A stretch of 64,000 bases of DNA, from positions 248,001-312,000 of the forward strand of contig JAIOXN010000001.1 in the NCBI GenBank assembly GCA_021741585.1. Direction: 5' to 3'. The notes below the pieces were generated by a model that saw only the letters and a list, made by a program, of their open reading frames with translations, made no database searches and was not told the origin of the DNA. Position numbers and translations under genes: made by a program. How positions within the stretch are numbered: position 1 is the stretch's first letter; each line of letters opens with the position of its first letter. Below, piece after piece: positions 57,123 to 64,000 of the stretch. This DNA comes from Aquiluna sp. GTDB taxonomy: Bacteria > Actinomycetota > Actinomycetes > Actinomycetales > Microbacteriaceae.

Positions 57123-57138
57123 GTCAAACACTTTTGGC

Positions 57139-59022
57139 CTAAATTTCGCCTTCATTTTTTGGTACGGGTGCTCGGGTTGCTGATGTGACTCTCCGACGCT
57201 TTGGTTTTGCTTTGACTTCTGGCTCTGGCAATGACTCCAAAACCATGTTTAGAATCTCCGTTTTACCCTCTGGGGCCTTTGACTCTTCGTCTTTTGGCGC
57301 TTCATTCTCGTGGTGAGGAGCCGAAACGATCTTGTCGACTACAGACTTGAAAGCATCCGCTTGTTCCTGCGTCACAACCTTCTTTACAACTTCAGGCTTC
57401 TGGGTTTGCTTTTTGCCCTTTTGTTGCTTCTGATTCTGGTTTTGCTCAGGCATGCGGAATCTTGGCTCATCGTGAATCACCATGCCGCGGCCACCGCAGC
57501 AGTCACAGGTCTCTCCAAAAGTCTCTAGAAGTCCGACACCGATCTTCTTGCGGGTCATCTGCACCAAACCTAGAGAGGTGATCTCACTCACCTGATTCTT
57601 TGTGCGGTCTCTGGATAAGCACTCGAGCAGGCGGCGCCTCACCATTTCTTGGTTTGACTCCTGGATCATGTCGATAAAGTCGACTACCACGATTCCACCA
57701 ATGTCTCGCAACCTGAGTTGACGAACTAGTTCCTCGGCAGCCTCAAGGTTGTTCTTAGTGACAGTCTCTTCGAGGTTTCCACCGGAACCAATAAATTTTC
57801 CAGTGTTCACATCTACTACGGTCATTGCTTCTGTGCGATCGATAACAAGGGATCCACCAGATGGCAGGTAAACCTTGCGCTCTAGTGCCTTGGCGATTTG
57901 ATCGCCTAGACGATAGTTGTCAAAAACATCTTCAACGCCATCATATGAACTCAGACGCTCGATAAGCTCTGGCGCGACAGTCTCAAGGTATTCCTTGATG
58001 GTTGAGTGTGCAGTTTCACCAGAAACCACAAGCTTTTGGAAATCTTCGTTAAAGACATCGCGAATAATCTTGACCAAGAGGTCAGGCTCACTGTGGAGCA
58101 AAAGCGGGGCTTTGCCCTTTTTGACCTTCTCGTTGATGGTTTCCCACTGCGCCTGAAGTCTCTCGACATCCAGGGTTAGCTGCTCTTCTGAAGCACCCTC
58201 GGCAGCGGTGCGAACGATTACGCCAGCGTCCTCTGGAAGGGTTCCCTTGAGAATCTGCTTTAGTCTCTGGCGCTCGCCCTCCGGAAGTTTGCGAGAAATT
58301 CCCGACATGTTGCCGCCTGGCACATAAACCAAGAAGCGACCAGGCAATGAAACCTGAGAAGTTAGACGCGCACCTTTTTGGCCAACCGGATCCTTGGTTA
58401 CCTGAACCAAAACCTGATCGCCTGACTTCAGCGCCAATTCAATTCTTCTTGGCTGATTGCCGGTTTCGGCTGCGTCCCAGTCAACTTCACCGGAATACAA
58501 AACAGCGTTGCGGCCACGGCCAATATCTACGAATGCTGCTTCCATGGACGGCAAAACATTCTGGACTTTACCTAGGTAGACATTGCCAATTAGCGATCCA
58601 CCCTGGCTTTCAGCCACGTAGTGCTCGACCAGCAAGCCATCTTCCAGGACACCGATCTGGATTCGACCATCTTTATCGCGGACGACCATGGTGCGATCCA
58701 CTGATTCGCGGCGGGCCAAGAATTCAGATTCGGTTACAGAGGTGCGACGTCTTCCCGAGTCGCGGTTATCGCGTCTGCGAGAGCGCTTAGCATCAAGCCT
58801 TGTGGAACCAGACTCTTTTTCCTTCTCAGGTTCTGCCTCTGGCTTGTTGCGCTCTCGGGTTGGACGCTCTTTTTGAACTCGAGCACGCGGCTCGGCCTTC
58901 GGAGCTTCATCTTCGGCAAGTTTTCCGCTGCGTGGATTTACTTTTGGAGTGGGTAGATCTGGTGCCTGGAAAATGAGCATCGTTGCCGATGGTTTTGCCG
59001 GCTCTTCTTTTTTCTTAGCCAA
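57139..59022 (-). CDS. rne: Ribonuclease E/G
   Basis: Endonuclease for mRNA decay and rRNA processing. The 627-residue protein has a basic/acidic low-complexity N-terminus (1-110), an S1 domain (GNVYLGKVQNVLPSMEAAFVDIGRGRNAVLY), the catalytic DNase-I-like part with MTVVDVNTGKF and GGIVVVDFIDM (metal-binding Asp), the zinc-link CDCCGGRG and a Lys/Gln-rich tail. This matches the actinobacterial form, with disordered segments on both sides. It lies upstream of rplU-rpmA-obgE. Confidence 0.95.
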   Translation of the reverse strand: MAKKKEEPAKPSATMLIFQAPDLPTPKVNPRSGKLAEDEAPKAEPRARVQKERPTRERNKPEAEPEKEKESGSTRLDAKRSRRRDNRDSGRRRTSVTESEFLARRESVDRTMVVRDKDGRIQIGVLEDGLLVEHYVAESQGGSLIGNVYLGKVQNVLPSMEAAFVDIGRGRNAVLYSGEVDWDAAETGNQPRRIELALKSGDQVLVQVTKDPVGQKGARLTSQVSLPGRFLVYVPGGNMSGISRKLPEGERQRLKQILKGTLPEDAGVIVRTAAEGASEEQLTLDVERLQAQWETINEKVKKGKAPLLLHSEPDLLVKIIRDVFNEDFQKLVVSGETAHSTIKEYLETVAPELIERLSSYDGVEDVFDNYRLGDQIAKALERKVYLPSGGSLVIDRTEAMTVVDVNTGKFIGSGGNLEETVTKNNLEAAEELVRQLRLRDIGGIVVVDFIDMIQESNQEMVRRRLLECLSRDRTKNQVSEITSLGLVQMTRKKIGVGLLETFGETCDCCGGRGMVIHDEPRFRMPEQNQNQKQQKGKKQTQKPEVVKKVVTQEQADAFKSVVDKIVSAPHHENEAPKDEESKAPEGKTEILNMVLESLPEPEVKAKPKRRRVTSATRAPVPKNEGEI

Positions 59023-59170
59023 TTTTTGCCTTCAAAGGCACCTGCACACACTCTCTGGTGCCTTACTCTCGATTCAAGCCTCAGCCGGAATCTAATTCTT
59101 GAAATTCACTAGGACCTTATTGTCCTGTTGCAAAATCTTTGATGCGAGTGTGTACGCATCTAATAGAAGT

Positions 59171-59200
59171 ATGACAGGTTCGTTACCAAAATGCGATAAT
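59171..59200 (+). promoter_or_regulatory. Promoter of the VKOR gene
   Basis: ATGACA (59171-59176), an 18-bp spacer and GATAAT (59195-59200) make a good promoter. The -10 box ends 6 nt before ATG 59207, the spacing for a leaderless mRNA, and no ribosome binding site precedes that ATG. Confidence 0.6.
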
Positions 59201-59206
59201 ACGCCC

Positions 59207-59776
59207 ATGGTATTTCCCGTTTCCCTGATTCTTTTTGGCATCGTTGGTTGGATTGCCAGCTTTGGCCTCACCCTAGAGCGCCTTCACGTTGCCGAGTTTC
59301 CAGATGCGGTTACCTCTTGTGACATTTCCCCATTCATTAGCTGTAAATCTGTGATGCTCTCTGAGCAAGCCGCGTTATTCGGTTTTCCAAATCCGCTGAT
59401 TGGCTTGGCAGCTTTCTTCGCTCCAATACTTGTTGGGGTGGCTATTTTTGCTGGTGCAAAATTTAGGCCTTGGTTCTGGCAGCTATTTTTGGCCGGGCAT
59501 GTTGGCGCTTTTGCGTTCGTGATTTGGCTGTTCACTCAGTCGGTATATCAAATCGGAGCGCTATGCATTTATTGCATGGTCGCGTGGACCGCAACAATTC
59601 CGCTTTTCTGGACCTTGCTCGGATATAACCTCAAAGAAGGCTTTTTTGGCCAAAGGTTTGTTGACTTTGGCAAGAGCTTTTTCGAGTGGACCTGGGTTGT
59701 TGTGATCATCAACTACCTAGTAATCGCAGGCTTTATCCTGGTTCACTTTTGGGATTACTGGCCAACCCTGTTCTAA
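59207..59776 (+). CDS. Vitamin K epoxide reductase family protein
   Basis: A membrane oxidoreductase that passes electrons from exported disulphide-forming proteins to quinones, the DsbB counterpart in actinobacteria. The reading frame is open from 59099, but the promoter position points to ATG 59207 (MVFPVSLILFGIVGW), giving 189 residues. Four or five membrane helices are visible. Loop cysteines are in TSCDISPFISCKS (about 38 and 46) and the active-site pair in LCIYCM (about 120 and 123). No DsbA-like partner is in the window. Confidence 0.88.
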   Translation: MVFPVSLILFGIVGWIASFGLTLERLHVAEFPDAVTSCDISPFISCKSVMLSEQAALFGFPNPLIGLAAFFAPILVGVAIFAGAKFRPWFWQLFLAGHVGAFAFVIWLFTQSVYQIGALCIYCMVAWTATIPLFWTLLGYNLKEGFFGQRFVDFGKSFFEWTWVVVIINYLVIAGFILVHFWDYWPTLF

Positions 59777-59780
59777 AAAA

Positions 59781-60191
59781 CTAGAACCACAAAGCGAGTT
59801 CACGTGATGCGGATTCTGCTGAATCCGAGCCGTGAACTAAGTTCTGAACAACCTTCGTACCCCAGTCTCTGCCAAGATCACCGCGTATAGTTCCTGGCGC
59901 TGCAGTAGTTGGATCGGTTGGGCCAGCCAGTGACCTGAAGCCTTCGATGACGCGGTTGCCCTCAAGTTTGATAGCAACGATGTTGCCTGAGAGCATGAAC
60001 TCCATCAAAGGCTCATAGAAAACCTTGCCCTCATGCTCGGCATAGTGCTGAGCAAGCAAGTCGCGAGAAGGAGCAACCAGCTTAAGGTCCGCTACCGAGT
60101 ATCCCTTTAGCTCACATCTTGAGATGATTTCGCCGATCAGGTTTCGCTTCACGCCGTCCGGCTTGATAAGTACGAGAGTCTGCTCAGTCAT
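59781..60191 (-). CDS. ndk: Nucleoside diphosphate kinase
   Basis: Balances NTP pools by phosphate transfer. From ATG 60191 (MTEQTLVLIKPDGVKRN, with GAGGAAAA upstream) it is 136 residues. RNLIGEIISRCELKGYSV and the active-site His in NLVHGSDSAESA are typical. It overlaps the DUF4233 gene by 8 bp. folC-DUF4233-ndk is a standard actinobacterial trio. Confidence 0.96.
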   Translation of the reverse strand: MTEQTLVLIKPDGVKRNLIGEIISRCELKGYSVADLKLVAPSRDLLAQHYAEHEGKVFYEPLMEFMLSGNIVAIKLEGNRVIEGFRSLAGPTDPTTAAPGTIRGDLGRDWGTKVVQNLVHGSDSAESASRELALWF

Positions 60192-60555
60192 TATTTTCCT
60201 CACTCATTAGCTTTTGATAGTTTGCACGAGCCCGGTCGATTGTGCTTCCGGCAACAAGTGCCCAAATCCACATTCCAATCAAAATCGCGCCAATAATAAA
60301 CATTCCCCAGAGCCAAAATCCCGAAACAAAGACTGCGGCCTGAATCGCCCAGCCAATCCAGTAGCCAATCGGTTTGCTTAGAAACGCAGGTGTCAGAATG
60401 CTCAATAGCGCGAAACTCAAGCCAACCCCAAAGACCCATTCCGGATCCGCAAGCTTGAGCCCAAAGGCAGCCAACGTCGCAAAAAAGATTACGAAGGATT
60501 CAAAACCAAGGACGATTGATGCAAGTGACCTTTTTGTCGAACGACTATTCCTCAT
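60184..60555 (-). CDS. DUF4233 membrane protein
   Basis: About 123 residues with four hydrophobic helices (for example IVLGFESFVIFFATLAAF and WAIQAAVFVSGFWLWGMFIIGAILIGMWIWALVAG), as in the DUF4233 family found between folC and ndk in actinobacteria. The function is unknown. I chose ATG 60555 (AGAGG about 6 nt upstream). ATG 60561 is possible, and both lie inside the 3' end of folC. Confidence 0.85.
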   Translation of the reverse strand: MRNSRSTKRSLASIVLGFESFVIFFATLAAFGLKLADPEWVFGVGLSFALLSILTPAFLSKPIGYWIGWAIQAAVFVSGFWLWGMFIIGAILIGMWIWALVAGSTIDRARANYQKLMSEENND

Positions 60556-61894
60556 CTTCATCCTCTGTCTCTGCGGCAATACTGCCAAGAATCTCACCAA
60601 TTAGATAAAGCGACCCGGCAACAAATAGGGCGGCTCCATCTTCACTTGCAATTCTTTGAGCAAGCTCAAAGGCTGTAATTGGGTTTTCTTGGATTATGAA
60701 ATTCTCAAATCCCAAATCTTCAAAAACATCTGCTAGCTCCCTAGCCTGCATACCTCTGGGGCCAGGAGCGGTGGTTAGCACTATCTGTTCAAATGAGGAA
60801 ATTAGTTCTGCGGCAGTTGCCCTGACATCTTTATCGGACAAAATTCCAATCAGACCGATTGCCCTTGGCTTCCCAAAATAATCAACAATGGCATTGGCAA
60901 GGGATTTTGCTCCAGCCGGGTTATGCGCTCCATCAAGCACGACCAATGGTTCTTTGGAAATCACCTGAAGTCTTCCGGGACTAACCGCATCGGCCATCGC
61001 AGACCTAAGCACTTCGTCTGCAATAGCTCGTTTTCCCTCACCCAGAAATGACTCAACCGCTGCGATCGCAACGGCTGCATTCTCGGCCTGATGAGCGCCA
61101 ATGATTGGCATCCAAACTTGAGGGTAGTAACCGGCTAGACCCTTGAGCGTAAATCGCGTTCCAAAACCATCTGGGCCAGCTTCTTCGAGTTCGAAGCCTT
61201 CACCCGGGGAAACGAAGCCCGCACTCGGCCGTCCTCTCAGGACTTCCAGAACGCTAGGCACCTGACGAGAGCTCACCACAAGTGATTTTTCCTTGATGAT
61301 CCCGGCTTTGGTCTGAGCAATTTCCTCAACGGTGTCGCCCAGTGATTTCCGGTGGTCAAGGTCAATGTTTGTGAAAACCGCGACATCGGCATCGGCGACA
61401 TTGGTCGAATCCCACTCCCCACCAATTCCAACCTCAAGAACCAAGACGTCGATTGGCGCATCCGAGAATAATTGGAATGCAAGCGCAGTAAAAGCCTCGA
61501 AAAAGGTGAGCGGGTTCTCACCCTCGGCAATCAATTGAGAATCAACCAGATCCAAAATCGGCTTATTTTCCTCATAGGTTGCCACCAAAATCTCATTCGA
61601 GACCGGCTCACCGTCCAAAGCTATCCGCTCATTGAAACTGACTAAGTGAGGACTCGTGAGGCGACCGGTGCGAAGACCGTGCTCGCGCAGCAGTCGCTCT
61701 ATGATGCGGGCGGTTGAGGTTTTGCCATTTGTGCCGGTGAGGTGGATGATCCCATAGTTTTTCTGCGGGTCGCCCATCAAAGCAACGGTTCGAGCAGTTG
61801 GCTCGAGTCTTGGGCGAATGTGATGCTCGGGCTGACGAGCATATAGCTCTTCAAGAATCCCGTCTAAGCGATCCTGCCAGTCTTGGTTTTTCAA
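60545..61894 (-). CDS. folC: Folylpolyglutamate/dihydrofolate synthase
   Basis: Adds glutamate to dihydropteroate or folates. The 449-residue Mur-ligase-fold protein has HLTGTNGKTSTARIIERLL (P-loop, about 51-69), LTSPHLVSFNERI, LEVGIGGEWDSTNV, TNIDLDHRKSLG and VLDGAHNPAGAKSLA. The very acidic C-terminus (EDEDEE) overlaps DUF4233. It overlaps ileS by 4 bp. With pabB and pabC it is the third folate gene in the window. Confidence 0.94.
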   Translation of the reverse strand: MKNQDWQDRLDGILEELYARQPEHHIRPRLEPTARTVALMGDPQKNYGIIHLTGTNGKTSTARIIERLLREHGLRTGRLTSPHLVSFNERIALDGEPVSNEILVATYEENKPILDLVDSQLIAEGENPLTFFEAFTALAFQLFSDAPIDVLVLEVGIGGEWDSTNVADADVAVFTNIDLDHRKSLGDTVEEIAQTKAGIIKEKSLVVSSRQVPSVLEVLRGRPSAGFVSPGEGFELEEAGPDGFGTRFTLKGLAGYYPQVWMPIIGAHQAENAAVAIAAVESFLGEGKRAIADEVLRSAMADAVSPGRLQVISKEPLVVLDGAHNPAGAKSLANAIVDYFGKPRAIGLIGILSDKDVRATAAELISSFEQIVLTTAPGPRGMQARELADVFEDLGFENFIIQENPITAFELAQRIASEDGAALFVAGSLYLIGEILGSIAAETEDEDEE

Positions 61895-64000
61895 GCCTTG
61901 GCCAACACAATCTGCATTTGACCGCTCTCGCCAATCGCCAACTCACCGGTGCCGGATTCGAGAGAAATTTCGGTTGCCAAAGTTTCGTTGGCAATCAGCT
62001 GCTGGTGTACGCCCAGTGCCACCAAAGAGTCCTCATCGGCAATAAGTTTCAAAACAATGCGATCAGAAACATCAAGATCGGCATCCTTGCGCGCTTGTTG
62101 GATATGGCGAATGGCATCTCTTGCCAAACCTTCGGCAGCCAACTCTGGAGTAATGACGGTGTTTAGCAACACGAAGCCAAAGGACGTAATACCCACCTTT
62201 GAGGATTCGGAATCTCCAGCCGCAACCATTGAAAGCTCGTATTCGCCCTCAATCAGCTCGGTGCCATCGACCATAACCGTGCTGCCCACAAGCTGCCAGT
62301 TGCCAGCCTTTGACTCCTTGATGATGCGTTGCACATCCGAACCAACTCTCGGACCAAGTGCTCTGGAGTTGACCGACAATGACTTTTCAAGACCAAAGCT
62401 TGCGGCGGTTTGCTCGCTAGCCTCTACAACACGAACCGACTTCACATTCAACTCGTCTGCAATCAAATCTGCATAAGCTCCAAGAGTTTCGTGGCTTGGG
62501 GACGCGATAACTAGCTCGGAGAGTGGCAACCTCACGCGCAACTTAGCTGCCTTGCGAAGTGATTGCGCGACTGATGCCGCTTCACGAATTGCATCCATGT
62601 CAGACACAAGCGCAGAATCGGTTGGGAACTCACTTGGATCTGGCCAGCTCTCAAGATGTACAGAGCGACCATTGGTAATGCCGCGCCACATTTCCTCTGC
62701 AGCAAGCGGCAGCAGCGGAGCAATTACTCGGAAGGTTGCCTCTAAGACTGTGTACAAAGTGTCAAAGGCGTCCTTATCCCCTGACCAGAATCGGTCTCTG
62801 GAGCGACGGATGTACCAGTTGGTCAGCACCTCAGCGAAATCGCGAACTCGAGAAGATGCCAAGAAGCTGTCAAAGGCATCAAGATCCTGGGTGACTTGAG
62901 TGATCATCTCGGAAGTCTTGGCAAGGATGTATCGATCTAACAGCTGCTCTGAGGATGTCGACGGCGATGCTTCGTATCCTGCCGCATTGGCATAGAGAGC
63001 GAAGAAGTAGTAGCTATTCCAAAGCGGCAAAAGCGACTGTCGCACTCCCTCGCGGATTCCAGCCTCGGTAACCGTTAGGTTTCCGCCGCGCAGAATTGGA
63101 GACGACATGAGGAACCAACGCATTGCATCTGAGCCATCACGGTTAAACACTTCGTTTACGTCTGGATAGTTGCGAAGCGACTTGGACATTTTTTGCCCGT
63201 CGCTACCCAGCACGATTCCGTGGCTGATCGCATTTTTGAACGCCGGGCGGTCAAACAGTGCGGTGGAGAGAACGTGCAGGGTGTAGAACCAGCCGCGAGT
63301 CTGTCCGGAGTATTCAACAATGAAATCACCGGGGAAATGGGAGTCAAACCACTCGGTGTTCTCAAATGGATAGTGAACCTGAGCAAATGGCATTGAGCCA
63401 GACTCAAACCAGCAGTCCAGAACCTCTGGAACTCTGCGCATCATGGACTTTCCGGTCGGATCGTCTGGGTTTGGGCGGACTAGATCATCGATCACTGGTC
63501 GGTGGAAATCGCTTGGGCGGACGCCGAAGTCGGCCTCTAGCTCATCCAATGATCCATAGACATCGATTCTTGGGTAGTTGGGGTCATCTGATTTCCAAAC
63601 CGGAATTGGTGCACCCCAGAATCTGTTGCGGCTAATCGCCCAGTCTCTGACGTTCTCGAGCCATTTGCCAAAGGCGCCGTTTTTAGTGTGCTCAGGAACC
63701 CAAGTGATTTCCTGGTTCAGTTCCAGCATGCGATCACGCAATCTGGTGGTTTCAACAAACCAAGACGAAACCGCCTTATAGATCAGCGGATTCTTGCAGC
63801 GATAGCAGTGCGGATAGGAGTGAACATAAGAGGCTTGACGGAAGAGTCTTCCCATCGCCTTGAGGTCTTGGGTAATTGGCTTATTAGCCTCAAATACGTG
63901 CTGACCAACATAGCTCGAGATGACGGAGTTGTATTCGCCACGTTCGTTGATTGAAACATAGGTTGGAATCCCGGCGGCAGAACAAACATTCTGATCGTCT
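61891..64000 (-). CDS. ileS: Isoleucine--tRNA ligase (partial, 5' end beyond the window)
   Basis: Charges tRNA-Ile. The frame is open from the right edge to the TGA at 61891, about 702 residues. It begins inside the CP1 editing region (EYNSVISSYVGQ, then HVFEANKPITQDLKAMG). WFVETTRLRDRMLELNQEI, NRFWGAPIPVW, the QTRGWFYTLHVLS segment and the KMSKSLRNYPDV loop are clear. The HIGH motif is off the window. The C-terminal region matches the long, eukaryote-like actinobacterial/mupirocin-tolerant type, though that subtype is inferred. Confidence 0.95.
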   Translation of the reverse strand, partial: DDQNVCSAAGIPTYVSINERGEYNSVISSYVGQHVFEANKPITQDLKAMGRLFRQASYVHSYPHCYRCKNPLIYKAVSSWFVETTRLRDRMLELNQEITWVPEHTKNGAFGKWLENVRDWAISRNRFWGAPIPVWKSDDPNYPRIDVYGSLDELEADFGVRPSDFHRPVIDDLVRPNPDDPTGKSMMRRVPEVLDCWFESGSMPFAQVHYPFENTEWFDSHFPGDFIVEYSGQTRGWFYTLHVLSTALFDRPAFKNAISHGIVLGSDGQKMSKSLRNYPDVNEVFNRDGSDAMRWFLMSSPILRGGNLTVTEAGIREGVRQSLLPLWNSYYFFALYANAAGYEASPSTSSEQLLDRYILAKTSEMITQVTQDLDAFDSFLASSRVRDFAEVLTNWYIRRSRDRFWSGDKDAFDTLYTVLEATFRVIAPLLPLAAEEMWRGITNGRSVHLESWPDPSEFPTDSALVSDMDAIREAASVAQSLRKAAKLRVRLPLSELVIASPSHETLGAYADLIADELNVKSVRVVEASEQTAASFGLEKSLSVNSRALGPRVGSDVQRIIKESKAGNWQLVGSTVMVDGTELIEGEYELSMVAAGDSESSKVGITSFGFVLLNTVITPELAAEGLARDAIRHIQQARKDADLDVSDRIVLKLIADEDSLVALGVHQQLIANETLATEISLESGTGELAIGESGQMQIVLAKA

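Noticed and set aside
59099-59206. 36-codon N-terminal extension of the VKOR protein
   Set aside because: It has no membrane-protein character and overlaps the promoter boxes that fit ATG 59207.

Overview
The window reads as a stretch of core chromosome from a small-genome actinobacterium, most likely a Microbacteriaceae-type freshwater lineage of the Rhodoluna/Aquiluna (Luna) kind. This is inferred from gene order and protein signatures: fabD-fabH-acpP-fabF with a DUF3145 gene, hemW-hrcA-dnaJ-rsmE-HIT-phoH-ybeY-corC-era-leuA-recO-uppS-glyS-dusB-dgt-dnaG, rne-rplU-rpmA-obgE-proB-proA-nadD-rsfS, and ileS-folC-DUF4233-ndk. By eye the base composition is near 50% GC, low for the phylum. Genes are tightly packed with many 1-8 nt overlaps, and no gap exceeds 300 bp. 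I saw no phage, insertion sequence, CRISPR array or rRNA.

Layout. 1-2.6 kb: fatty-acid synthesis, with DUF3145 convergent. 3-5 kb: thymidine kinase, a LuxR-type regulator and a frameshifted DUF2200 gene. 5-8.3 kb: a 1076-residue putative lipoprotein of unknown function. 8.4-12.5 kb: tRNA(CAU), a glycosyltransferase, a DMT-type membrane protein, peptide deformylase, azlCD and tRNA-Asn. 12.5-31.1 kb: one very long minus-strand series from lepA to dnaG covering translation, heat shock, ribosome maturation, cell-wall lipid carrier synthesis, leucine synthesis and DNA replication. 31.2-37.5 kb: rpsT, then holA-comEC-comEA (DNA uptake) and leuS. 37.5-45.1 kb: pabB and pabC (folate), then cydABDC (bd oxidase and its ABC exporter). 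45.2-49.5 kb: SRAP, a consensus LexA box, DUF6504 and an error-prone DnaE2-type polymerase. 49.5-52.9 kb: Bax inhibitor-1 protein, DUF167, tRNA-Ala, rsfS, a repeat-bearing membrane protein, nadD and a previously easy-to-miss 59-residue membrane protein. 52.9-59 kb: proA, proB, obgE, rpmA, rplU, rne. 59-64 kb: VKOR, ndk, DUF4233, folC and the 3' two-thirds of ileS, which runs off the window.

Regulation visible in the sequence: a CIRCE operator that runs from the hrcA -10 box to its start codon; a leucine-rich leader peptide plus hairpin in front of leuA; a LexA box in front of DUF6504-dnaE2; and several genes whose -10-like hexamer sits only 6-8 nt before the start codon, the spacing expected for leaderless mRNAs.

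I did not find a clearly new multi-gene defence or metabolic system. The best candidates for something undescribed are the giant lipoprotein, the compact LexA-controlled DUF6504-DnaE2 pair next to SRAP with no ImuB between them, and the small membrane protein next to nadD.
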